Positions 47,146 to 57,320 of a DNA stretch of 64,000 nucleotides are shown piece after piece. Below the pieces are notes generated by a model. That model saw only the letters and a program-made list of their open reading frames with translations, was not told the DNA's origin and did not search any database. The DNA is from Drosophila pseudoobscura (lineage: Eukaryota; Arthropoda; Insecta; Diptera; Drosophilidae), in assembly GCF_009870125.1 (NCBI RefSeq), contig NC_046682.1, positions 1,054,001 to 1,118,000 of the forward strand, written 5' to 3'. Both the position numbers and the translations under genes were made by a program. Within the stretch, counting starts at the first letter, position 1. Every line of letters begins with the position of its first letter.

Positions 47146-49060
47146 GATTACCTGGTTTGTTTTTAATTTGGCACAAAACAGACAGACCGCTACTACATAC
47201 TATGTATGTTCATTTTTTATGGATGTATTTTTGCCAACTCAACTACAGAAACTAGTGTTGGGGAACGAACTGCTTTCATCCCATCCCATACAAAATAAAT
47301 AAATTTTTTTGTAAATTAAATTCATTTTTATTCCGTCAGCTATGTTGTCATTTTAGCTAGTTCCATTCTGTTCACTAAATCGTTATTTTATTTATTTTGT
47401 GGTATTTTGGATATAGTTTTTCAACATCTCTATGTCACACACCCTGCAACTTATTGGATATGTTTCGGATACCGGATCAGATATTGTACACATCAAGGGT
47501 AGGCCGACTCTTTCGAAGTCAAGATGCAGCTTTTTCAGTTCCATGCGAAAATAGTATTATTATTAATACATATGTAGGCGGCAAGGCATTTGCACAATCG
47601 CATCGGGTGAGCGCCAGTCCCGATGGAATGCGATTTATCGCATTAAACTTCTGGGGACAAAAACGACGCAAAACTACTTGATATCGTAGAGAGATAATCA
47701 GCTAGGCTCTGGCTGTTTTCCAATTTTCTTTAGAAATCAGATATATTGATGCTCCCGTTTCCACATTCCGCAAGATTTCTTCGATTTCAAAAGCGTACAT
47801 CTTTATAAATAATTTTTTTTTTAACCCAACCTCAAATTTGTGTCGGAAATACTTGGCCAGGGCAACAACAGTTTGCGTAAAAATTCGTAAAAATAACTGG
47901 CGCTTGTCCGCTTTAGTTATCGGAACGTTAGCAAGAAATAAATTTTGGCGCATAACAGCGCAAATGTGCTCAATATGTATCCTGCTATTCGCCGCTCGTC
48001 AGACATGTTAAATACACACGCGCACTTACTGCCGTCGTTTTGCTTCATAAAAGTATGCCTGAACATTAATATTTTATTTTCAAACCTCATAAAAAAATAT
48101 TATACTGCAACGAAAAAATATACTGCAAACAGAAAAAAACACTTGTTACTGCCCCACACAATTTTTAAAAGGTATAATTTGGGATATTTCTGAAAGGTAC
48201 CATTTTTCTGAGATATAATCAATCTATTAAATATAATTTTCAACGGTATATAGAAATCCAATAAAAGCAAATATTTAGAATAAGCCAATCAAGTAGAAAA
48301 TTGATTCATCAATCGTATAAAATTATGTGGGCATTGCTAAATGTTCCATATATAGCTGGAAATATTCGACGGAAGATCAAATACGAGTATTTATTGGTGA
48401 ATAACCAGTTGACAACAATGATTACCGGCAACACTAATTTTCATACCCTAAGGAAATTGAATAGAATATAGAATTGAGAAAATGTTTGTCATCCCAGTCT
48501 CCGTAGGTATCAGGATCGAGATAAATATATACAAGATACTAATAATATATGTATGTACATAAATATGTCTAAAACATATCAATTTGAGAACAGGTCTTTA
48601 TAAATTACGTTTTATCTTCATATGAAATTAACGAAATAGGGTGTACAAGCGACTGTTTTTTTATTGAACTACATTGTTTAAACCTTGTTTCAGCCTAAAT
48701 ACAATAAAAACAAGGACTAACAATTAGCCAATTAAGTAGAAAATTGATTCATCAATGGCCTAAAATTACGTGGGCAAAACTAAAGGTTTTAGTTAGACAG
48801 AATTATTAAACGGAATCTCTACATTAAGCAATTGGAACGACTATCCTCTTTCGTTTTTTTTTTTGTTTGACCAATTTCGTTTAAACCTTTTTTACGCAAA
48901 ATAAAAAGCAAGTGTTTAAAATAAATCAGACAATTAGAATATAGATTCACTAATCGGATAAACTTATGTGAGCATGGCTGAAAATTCTATTTAGCTAGTA
49001 ATATTCCACGGAAGATCAAAAACGAGGAATATGTAAAATATAACTTGAATTCGTCAGTAT
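47146..49060. other. Spacer with unknown repeat fragments
   Basis: No functional gene is supported. About 47400-47960 has coding-like fragments on both strands. One (minus, about 47800-47710: EIEEILRNVETGASIYLI) is also found near 28290-28340, suggesting a dispersed transposon remnant. From about 48280 to 49040 a roughly 70-130-bp block recurs three times (see repeat entry). It includes the Zip102B promoter near 47150-47350. Confidence 0.45.
48283..49036 (+). repeat. Three diverged copies of a short repeat block
   Basis: The core AGTAGAAAATTGATTCATCA recurs in diverged form at about 48283-48350, 48727-48795 and 48928-49000, each time followed by AAATTA(T/C)GTGGGC-like sequence. A second block, GTTTAAACCTT plus AAAACAAG-like sequence, precedes copies 2 and 3. 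ATATTC-ACGGAAGATCAAA follows copies 1 (about 48366) and 3 (about 49004). Origin unknown. Confidence 0.75.
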
Positions 49061-49165
49061 ATTTACGGTATATTTTTTAAATGAGACGGTATGTTTCGGT
49101 ATATTTCTGAGGGTCGGACGGTATATATTAACGATAAATCCGCGGTCACACTGGTCGCATAATTA
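49061..49165. promoter_or_regulatory. Probable core promoter with motif 1 (GGTCACACT)
   Basis: Repeated boxes of the form CGGTATATTT (about 49073, 49100, 49125) are followed by GGTCACACT at 49144-49152. GGTCACACT is the Ohler motif 1 bound by M1BP in Drosophila housekeeping promoters. It probably drives Rnf11 (+), with a 5' UTR intron of about 1.5 kb; the opposite direction cannot be excluded. Confidence 0.6.
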
Positions 49166-49919
49166 GCAATAGGTAAAATTGAAAAAAATATTATATCTAT
49201 TGATAATTATTTAAGTAATATTATGTCCCTATGACATGGCACTATATCACCTTAGCCACCAAGGTTTTAATTCACATTTTGATGTACATATTATCGCATA
49301 TTATCGTATATACACGTTTGAATACATGTACATGCATATACACAAAGGCGAATGATAGAAACTGAATTTTTGTGATTCGCGTTCATATGTTTGCAGTGAA
49401 GTGCAATTATTGTGCGAAGTCAGTGTACATATAAGATAATGTGTTTAATGTAACAAAAGCTAACTACATAGATTAATTCGTAAATTTACGCTTATCATGT
49501 CTGGCGTCGAAAAAAATAGCACTGTTTTGTACCACAGCCTCTATTGAACACTATCAAATCAAATATGTTTGCATTTTGCAATGATATAAAGTATGATTAC
49601 TTTACAAGTCTTCTCTTTGGGAGAGGTGTTTAGACTCTCAAAACTCTAGCAGCTTTAATAATAAAGTACATTTTTCGAAAAATATGCGTTTTAAGTTTTT
49701 TGATATTTTCCTTTGGAAAGTCTTGATTGAGTAAATAATCGGTGGCTTGAGTCGATTGTCACAAGAAAGTTACAAAATAAAAAGAAAGCACTGTTGTGAA
49801 GAATCTTTAATTTCATAAGACAACACCTATGTTAAGATGAGTAAATCGTCTGTTGCCCAACAAAATGATTCGCAATAATGTTAAATAACAAGAAACAAAG
49901 GGAAGAAAGGGCGTGATAT
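49166..49919. other. Probable Rnf11 5' UTR and intron
   Basis: No coding sequence seen. A GC-richer stretch near 49370-49440 (TTGCAGTGAAGTGCAATT) could be a leader exon. The rest is AT-rich intron-like sequence before the Tc1-like remnant. Confidence 0.35.
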
Positions 49920-50450
49920 CCACATTTCTGATAAAACAAGAAGGACCCGTTTAAGCTACAAAAGGATCTTAAAAATCGGCAAGTGCCAGCAACGTTAGAT
50001 CATGCTTTCATGAAACTAAATTGAGTGCTCTTAGTACGAGAAAAATTCCACTTCTGACTGTAAAGCGAATTCAGTTTTCAAAACAAAACTTGAGTTTTCC
50101 TGAAGAAAAAGGGATCAAAACATTCTGTGGTCCGACGAAAGCCGACATTTATTTTTTGGTGGAAAAAGGTCTTGATCTTATGTGAGACGACTACCTAATG
50201 CAGAATACAACCCCTTGACGCACATATAAAATCATTAGACAGAAAATCAAGTATAATCGTATGGGCCTGAATTTAGTACTAGCAAGGTGATCCAATACAT
50301 GTCACAAATCGATGATGGATCACATGTGAAGTTAAAATATCTGTTTCTAATGGGGAAACCAAAGGACAACCAATAAAGATCTTTGGGGTATCCTGTATTT
50401 CGTGGATCGATATCCCAAAGGAAAGATGCGAAAATTATATGAAATTTAAT
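49920..50450 (+). pseudogene. Tc1-like transposase remnant
   Basis: A frameshifted translation gives KTRRTRLSYKRILKIGKC-like codons, then a clear QNILWSDESRHLFFGGKRS. That is the Tc1 catalytic Asp motif region (usually VLWSDESKF). PKERCENYMKF-like sequence (about 50415-50445) resembles the C-terminal end. Many stops make it inactive. It lies between the probable Rnf11 promoter and its coding exon, so it is likely intronic. Confidence 0.6.
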
Positions 50451-50819
50451 GCCGAAATGTTGAGCTGCTGTTGCAACAAAATATTAACCTTTCAATACAA
50501 CGAGTCACATATTTTAGTGACAAATTTGGAAAACTTCCTTGCATTTTATAGTTTTTTGAACTTTTTGAAACCAGTGCTATTTTTGCTGCGCCTTAATTTC
50601 CTGATAAATCCATTTCTGTAATACCATTGCTTTCGGATACGTTAGATTACACCTTACATCTTGTAAAGACGTTCTTTAAACAAAAACACTATATAATCAT
50701 AAGTCCGAGTATCATGGTACTATTTTACCTGCCGCAGCTACTTATAAAATTAATAAACGCAAAGTTAATCTTTCTTTAAATAAAACCACCTTTACGATAA
50801 AACCACACCAAAGGATAGA

Positions 50820-51337
50820 ATGGGAAATTGCTTGAAAATTAATAGTTCTGATGACATTTCACTTTTGCGAGGCAGTGAAAGTGTACACAGGCAAAACAGC
50901 GGACCTCTGCCAATGTTTCAGGTAAGTCCATAAAATGGATTAGTTACAAATGTATGTATACATACCTGTAGGTTCGTTTATTCTTTCAGAACGAGCAGTA
51001 TCAACAAATCTTTTTTCCATCGCCATCCACTTCCATCGGCCATGCTCCAATAGCAGGCCATTCACAACTTTCCGAGGAGGACCAAGTTAAAATAGCAAAA
51101 CGGATTGGTTTAATGCAACATTTACCAATAGGCACATATGATGGTAGCTCGAAAAAATCACGAGAGTGTGTTATTTGTATGGCCGAATTTTGCGTTGATG
51201 AAGCTGTTCGCTATCTTCCATGTATGCATATTTATCACGTGAAATGCATAGACGACTGGTTAATGAGAAGTCTCACTTGTCCCAGCTGCTTAGAGCCGGT
51301 CGACGCTGCTTTGTTAACAAGTTATGAAACAACATAG
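50820..51337 (+). CDS. Rnf11: RING E3 ubiquitin ligase, RNF11 homologue (CG32850)
   Basis: Two exons, 50820-50921 and 50990-51337, 149 residues. RNF11 is a small membrane-tethered E3 adaptor for HECT ligases and the A20 complex in mammals. Seen: MGNCLKINSSDDISLL at the N-terminus (myristoylation Gly2 and palmitoylation Cys4, as in human RNF11); SEEDQVKIAKRIGLMQHLP; and a RING-H2 at about 94-135 (ECVICMAEF, LPCMHIYHVKCIDDWLMRS, TCPSC). It ends EPVDAALLTSYETT, nearly identical to the human C-terminus. The human PPPPY WW-binding motif is not visible here. AATAAA occurs near 51640. Confidence 0.96.
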
Positions 51338-53742
51338 CTCAACTGCAATATGCCACTGTCTGTTAGTCAATACAGTAGGCATAGTAAAACATGCAAAACA
51401 CCATGAACATTTTTATTGTTAAACTCGTCATAGTAATCATTGATTAAAAAAATTCTTTGTCTTTATTGTTACCGCTTGTGGGTATATATTATCACATTTT
51501 TTTTAATGCTATTGATTCATTTGATATAAATATTTACATAAATAAGTTAAAAATGTAAAAATTGTGAGATCAAAATTTATAAAATTAATAGTACTATATA
51601 ACTTACGTGTTAATTTTCAAAAAATACTATTAAATTTATAGAATAAATTATTATAAACAAAGCTAGAATAAGATTATTATAAAATATAAATATGACGGAT
51701 CTATACAATTCGTTCAGTCTTCGTAATTGCTTCTATGTAAATGTCGTGTGTTTAACAAAAACTATAGTATGTCTTGTAAAAAATGAATTGAATTGACTAA
51801 CTTAGTGCGTATATTTCATGGAGATTGGGTTGTCTTGGTATATATGTACATACGTAGCGTGAAAGTGACCAAAAATCAAAGCAATAATACTAAATATAAA
51901 TGTAATACCACGTTAATATAGAGTTGCGTCTTTTCGCCCTCTGTACATCTTCTGGGGAATTTAACGATGGTAAGGGTTCTGGTTCTTGCTAAAGGTGAAA
52001 TTGGTAGCTTCTAGGTTGAAGGAGCGAAATCTTTTAAAGAAAAACATCAATCGTAAACAAATAATAACACTCATACTTATAAAATACTATCTGAAGAGAA
52101 AGACACTTTCTGCTTGTTGTATGACTTTGAACCTCTCAATATTTAAAGTTCTATCTATCTATTCTACGTATATTAAACAGTTTTTAAATATTTTGTTCTT
52201 ACAAATTTCAAGTTTACAGTCTCTAAAATTTTAAGTTCGATTGAATATTGTGTTTGACGTCCTCATATTCGTATGATTCTGTTCTATTTAGTACTTGAGT
52301 AATCGTACGAATCTTTTTTTTTGTGTACAAGAAACGGCAATCTTAATACGATATAAACATCATATTAAATCACATTTATATTTGGAAATAAAAGGAATTT
52401 TTTAATACAACATAGGTATTTAAATAATAAATTGTTATACAAGAATTACACAAGTTATTAAATGTTAGTTTCTGCATTCTAAGTTAAGACGAACTAAAAA
52501 TTAAAAATTATGATACTGCTCTATATGTGGCACAGTAATTTTATGTGCATTCTATATATAAAGTCTGAATTTATTAGTGAATCCTACCATAGGTAACTAT
52601 TGAAACTTAGAAATTTCCATAATAATTGAGAGAGTTTCTTTACCGGGCTGTATACAAAGTATAGTTCAAAGATTTTGTTCTTACAACTTAGAAGTTGAGG
52701 GACTCTACGAAGTTTTAGGTGTATTGAATATTGTGTGCTCAAGAATGCAAAAGAAATGCATTATGACGTCATCAAATTCTAATGATTCTATTCTATATAT
52801 GTAGGTACGTACGTAATCGCACGAATCTTGTTTTTGTTTATATGATATGACAATCTTAATACGATACACACATGATATGATTTAAATAATTTATATATTG
52901 ACAATAAAGGGGATTTTTTAATACAACATACGTATTTTAATAATAAATTATTTTAAAAGAATTACAAAAGTTATTAAATGTTAATTTCTGCATTCTAAGT
53001 TAAGAGGAACTAAAAAGTTTTTAAATATGATGTTATCGACCAAAAATTCAGTTATCAAATTTTTGAAACCACTTAGAAACGGTGTTGAAAAATTTACAAA
53101 ATATGTATATGTCAATTATTTCACACCGGCATTCTTACTGACTTGGTGTTGAAATGGACTCTATAACTGGATAACTATAACTATTAGTCGCTCATTTTAA
53201 GCAAACATACAAAGTTTTTCGTCATTCGATAGGATAATAATGCCAGCCGAAACAAAGAATAATCAAAAAGGCTAGTTTCGGTGGCTGAAACTTTTAAAGG
53301 TTATTTGCTTTGTCGACTAGCGATTCTGACAATTAGTCTGCGCCCGCTCTTCCTCAGAAGTCTTACCGATTATTCTCTGTGGCGACTGCGACGATCCAAA
53401 TTCATTTATCTGCAAAGCACTATGTTCCAAACAACTCTGAACTAAGAGTGACTATATTTAAGGAAATTCAGGTAGATCTGTAATGACACAACAATGATCG
53501 TTAAAAATCTGTTTTGTATGTTACTGACGGAAAAAATAGTTAAAAGCCTGATAAAAATCGGAATATCGGGTTTTGTGTTTGAGCTTTTAAATCAACACAA
53601 AATGTTTGTTTTAATCAAACTTATACGTTAATACGGTCTATACCTCAGGATTGAGGAATTATTTTAATAGGTTTTATTCGAAAGAAGTTTGGAAGCTGTT
53701 TCGAGATGACTGATTTTATCTCAGTATATCCAGTATGACCTC
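51338..53742. other. AT-rich spacer with direct repeats
   Basis: No gene seen. It holds the Rnf11 3' UTR and a diverged direct duplication (52191-52505 and 52673-53018). The GC-richer part at about 53330-53420 may belong to the Helitron remnant that follows. Confidence 0.5.
52191..53018 (+). repeat. Pair of ~330-bp direct repeats
   Basis: Copy 1 at about 52191-52505 and copy 2 at about 52673-53018 share, in order: TTTTGTTCTTACAA, TTGAATATTGTGT, GATTCTRTTCTAT, CGTACGAATCTT or a variant, GGCAATCTTAATACGATA or a variant, TTTTTTAATACAACATA, and CATTCTAAGTTAAGA. Copies differ by scattered substitutions and indels. No coding potential. Confidence 0.85.
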
Positions 53743-54323
53743 TTAATAGAACTCAAACGAAATGTTACTTAATGTGAAATAATTGCGTAATGAATTAGGA
53801 CTAAGAAGCAAAGAAAATTCCAAATCTAAGCCACATACAGACAACCATGATTCGCCAACCATGATTCCAGCAACTTCGTCAATAACAGGTGTTCTATCAG
53901 GATTGATGACAATAGCGTGATTGTCACTTTGTAGTTTGAGCATGTGTGATTTGAATAATTTCAGTAATTCATTGTGCCCATTTAACAGAGCGTCCAGCTT
54001 GCTGACGATACATGATAAACATGGCCTTTGATTTTGAACGTGGAATTAAATTGTTGACCATTTACAGCAATATTGCTAACTATTTCTGTTGCTCCAATTG
54101 ATGTCATTTGGAAACATGAATTTAATGTGCGAATTGACTTCAGGAACATGCTACCATCTGAATCTGTACCGATAAGTAAACCGTGCAATGGTTCAGGTGG
54201 TGTTTCAATTTTGGTTTTTTGTAGTTTACCTGATGAGCAACATATCCCAACTGGCACATTTTTAAATTTAAATTTTAGCAATAACCACTTTAGAATGAGC
54301 ATAATATTCAACATCAGGCTCAT
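53743..54323 (-). pseudogene. Helitron Rep/helicase protein remnant
   Basis: Minus strand. 54323-53982 translates to VPVGICCSSGKLQ, PPEPLHGLLIG, LKSIRTLNSCFQMTSIGA and FKIKGHVYH, matching the N-terminal Helitron_like_N region of Helitron Rep proteins (CC-GK, PP--L--LL, NIR-YNS-F-MTS-G, F-I-GQ-YH). After a frameshift, 53943-53743 gives LKLQSDNHAIVINPDRTP and IDEVAGIMVG, also in family order. No helicase region is visible, so it is a broken fragment. Confidence 0.75.
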
Positions 54324-54986
54324 ACTGGAATGCTACTCGAAGAAATAAATTTGATGTAAATTCTCGATGAAATTGTTGGCGTTGTTGATCAATTCATCTA
54401 CGTTTGTTGCGTTGTTGTTCAATTCCTCTACGTCTGTCGACTATCTATCTGCACGTTACTCTCCGTTCTAGTTGCCTTTGTCTACAGTTTGCTCGTCGCA
54501 ACTAGAACTTGAACCAGTTGAACCAAAGGAGGATCTGAAGACACGGCGACAGCCTCTGATGATTGCGATGGGAAATGAGTGACAGGTCGTTGTGGTACTG
54601 TTTCTGATACTGAATTTTATTGAATAAATGCATATCATTATATAGCTAGCAGTGGTACTCTTATTGTATATATTATATGTCTGTGACTGAACAATCTCTT
54701 CTAGTAATTTATATTCGAATTCCGTTAAATTATCTGTTTTCGCGCTCATCTTAATTAAGCTCTGAGCGCATAGACGCACATACGTTTGTATGTCGCTTTC
54801 TTTCTTGTTGAGTTCGTTGAGGCACCTGTAACCTCAAATGTTGCGTTCTCGGCATATCCTCTAACTCCCTAATCCAAGCTTTCTGTTCCATTATTTAAAG
54901 CGTTAATTCATAACTTATTCGACGTGCAGGTTATATTTTTGGTACTTACAAGATGTGTGTAGGTATGTTATAAAGTGCTCACTCAC
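54324..54986. other. Flank of Helitron remnant
   Basis: Minus-strand frame 54779-54468 is open and Ser/Thr-rich, and might be decayed upstream Helitron sequence. I recognise no domain. A GTTGTT/CAACAA-rich stretch lies at 54370-54420. Confidence 0.3.
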
Positions 54987-55345
54987 AATGCTGAGCTGGG
55001 GATATAAGTGATTTGCAGAGATGTTACAGGTGCGGTGTTAAGATTTCGCTGTGCTTGGCAGCCACCTCGGCAACCGGTTCACACTGGGGCCCAACACCCA
55101 CCGACGTGTAGGACCGATTGGCTTTTCGAGCCTATCCACGCAACACTTGCTGCCTCAAGACTGTGAACTGGCAGAGTCTCCTTCCTTGTCATTTTTCAAA
55201 ATGAAATCCAACAGCGGATAAATCTTTGTTCAGCAATTCACCAACAGTCCGCTGACTTCTGCAATAACACTATTTTCCAATCCGGCAATGGCATCCGGCG
55301 TGGCGCGTTGTCTTGCTGGCATCCCCCAATCCCCGTAAAAGTCTC
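54987..55345 (-). mobile_element. Retroelement scraps
   Basis: 54987-55041 is closely similar to part of the minus-strand reverse transcriptase copy at about 37838-37890 (CACTTATATC plus AACATCTCT context, coding LISPAQH-type residues). 55046-55345 is a GC-rich stretch of different origin with coding-like composition and no frame I can assign. Confidence 0.55.
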
Positions 55346-55877
55346 CAACAAAAACGTTAAAATACCTAATTTTAATCATTGACTCATTTATTTAATTTGT
55401 GTTATAATAATAGTAATAGCATTAATGGCTTGAGTATACGGGGCTTGATCGGAACATTCATGTGTATGAAATAATTATGAGTAGACAACATATGCATGGT
55501 TTATACATATGTACATGCATATGGGTGTAGTTTCCCTTTTTGTGTGAAAGGAGTTCGAGTGATGTATTTATTTGTATAATTTGTTTTAAGCCTTAAATAT
55601 CTTTAGGGCACTCTGATCTATTGTATAGAGTGTGCATTTCATCTTCTCGTAACATCCGCACATACGTATGTACAGTTAAATGTACGTATTCATATGCGTT
55701 GTCTTGTAAACCGATTTTTTAGAAGTAGACTTCCATTTCTTTGGAAAATGATATCCACAATACATACTTGTACAGTTGCGGTAATTTGCACACTTGTATC
55801 TGAATGAATTTAAACTGATTTGACTTGATCCCCAAGTGTACGAGAATGTATATATGCATAGGTATGTTTAAAGGAAT
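55346..55877. other. PMCA 3' UTR / downstream
   Basis: AT-rich, with ACATATG palindromes. No gene seen. Directly downstream of the PMCA stop codon on the minus strand, so at least part is 3' UTR. Confidence 0.45.
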
Positions 55878-56099
55878 TTAAACTGCTGTTTCGGTGTGAC
55901 TGTGGGATGATAAACGCTCGACGTCGATTTCGGGTATAGTCAGCTCATCGGGTATATTGTCGGCATACTCAATGGAAGATGTTTCCGAAAGTCGTTTGCT
56001 CAGTGAAGTCTGCTTTCGCAGCACCTCTGCCAGCGACGTGTTGGTGTGTTCACCGTAACGGGCGTCAAGACCTTGCCGGAATGCGTTCACCACACGAAT
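55878..56099 (-). CDS. PMCA: PMCA plasma-membrane Ca2+ pump, terminal exon with PDZ ligand
   Basis: A 73-codon terminal exon plus stop. It opens IRVVNAFRQGLDARYGEH, the second half of the calmodulin-binding autoinhibitory domain of plasma membrane calcium ATPases (human IRVVNAFRSSL). It ends HSHTETAV, a C-terminal class I PDZ-binding motif like the ETSL/ETSV ends of vertebrate b-type isoforms. The acceptor AG is at 56101-56100. The catalytic core of the pump is not in this window and must lie upstream, beyond 59.3 kb on this strand. Confidence 0.93.
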   Translation of the reverse strand: MRVVNAFRQGLDARYGEHTNTSLAEVLRKQTSLSKRLSETSSIEYADNIPDELTIPEIDVERLSSHSHTETAV

Positions 56100-57202
56100 C
56101 TAAGTACAAATTAATAAAAAGAAAAGAACAACACCAATAACAGTGACAAGAGAGACGGAAACAACAGTATAAGAACAGTTTCGATCAGTCAGACTAAAAA
56201 TGAAAAGAATCGAATGCAAATGCATAAATTTTGTTTGCGTACATAGATATGCACATACTAACATACAAGTATACATATGTACATAACAAAAAATAACAAA
56301 CATAATAAACAGCATTTTCTTTCAAATGTGTACATAGTATTGACATACATACATATGCAAATGGAGAGCTAATAGTGGAAGCACACGTACATACATATGT
56401 AAGTAAAACCCACGCAATGCAATCAGACGGACAAAGCAAAAGCGAAGGCATTCTATCACAGCGAGTGTATGCCATGGATGACCCATTAGAATATCGTGGT
56501 TTTTTTTGCAGGAGATTAGGTAGTTTACAGATCATTTATTTGATCGACCTCCCCCAGAAGCAGGGTTTTCTATTACATTCACAACTTATCTATTCGAAAT
56601 TCATGCAAAACTACAAGCAAATGTGTGTGTGTATATCAGGTAAATACCAAAAGTATACAAGAGTGCTAGAAAGGAATACTTTGAAAAAGGCCGAAGTGAA
56701 ATGAAAAACTATGACTTGAGAGCTCAAACAAATACTAATATTGGGGTATTTAAAAAAATATAAAATGATAAAGCAAGCAATGGGCTAAACATAGATAAAT
56801 CAAATTTTTCGGCGCACCGAAATTTGCATTATCAGTTTTTTAATCTTTCGAGTATGTATATATGTATATAGGTAAAGTTATATATGTATACATATGTAAA
56901 GTTTTCTTAAGCTCTTGAAATTAGTGGACACAAATTGATATTTACTAGACTGCATCTTTAAGCAAATGCTACAAAGATTGATAGATAACCGACAACGTAG
57001 AACAAGATTCCTTAGTTTCTCTTGCTTAATTTATAGTAAGGTTATAGCTTTAGCATACAGTATACGAGTATTTACGATCAGACAAGCAGACAAGTGCATA
57101 CAAGTGTATTATCTGTTTTTTTTTTGGCCAGAGGTTGAGCTTAACGCTTTTTTAAATTGTTTTTGTAATCAAAAATGTTCAATAAAATAAGAAGGGGCTT
57201 AC
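56100..57202. other. PMCA intron
   Basis: Intron between exons 57271-57203 and 56099-55878. AT-rich with ACATATGT repeats (56270-56400, 56850-56900). Open frames on both strands do not look coding. Confidence 0.6.
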
Positions 57203-57271
57203 AGCTTGATCAGTGTTGCTCTTGCTATATGGGACCGGAATCAAGCGTTCTTGCAATTCTCCGCCTATCAC
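57203..57271 (-). CDS. PMCA: PMCA 69-nt internal microexon
   Basis: Translates in phase 0 as VIGGELQERLIPVPYSKSNT then DQA. It is bounded by an acceptor (ATTAAAG, AG at 57273-57272) and a donor (GTAAGC from 57202). It splices in frame to IRVVNAFRQG at 56099. Its place, just before IRVVNAF, corresponds to splice site C within the calmodulin-binding region of vertebrate PMCAs, so it may be alternatively included. Confidence 0.75.
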
Positions 57272-57279
57272 CTTTAATA

Positions 57280-57320
57280 TTGAAGAGAGAAAGAGAGAGA
57301 GAGAGAGAGATAGAAAGTGA
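57280..57320 (+). repeat. GA microsatellite
   Basis: A GAGAGAAAGAGAGAGAGAG run immediately upstream (on the minus strand) of the PMCA microexon. On that strand it is a CT-rich polypyrimidine tract and could strengthen the exon's acceptor. Confidence 0.8.

Noticed and set aside
51986-52234. 82-codon plus-strand frame after Rnf11
   Set aside because: Low-complexity AT-rich translation overlapping the direct repeat; no matching frame in the second repeat copy.
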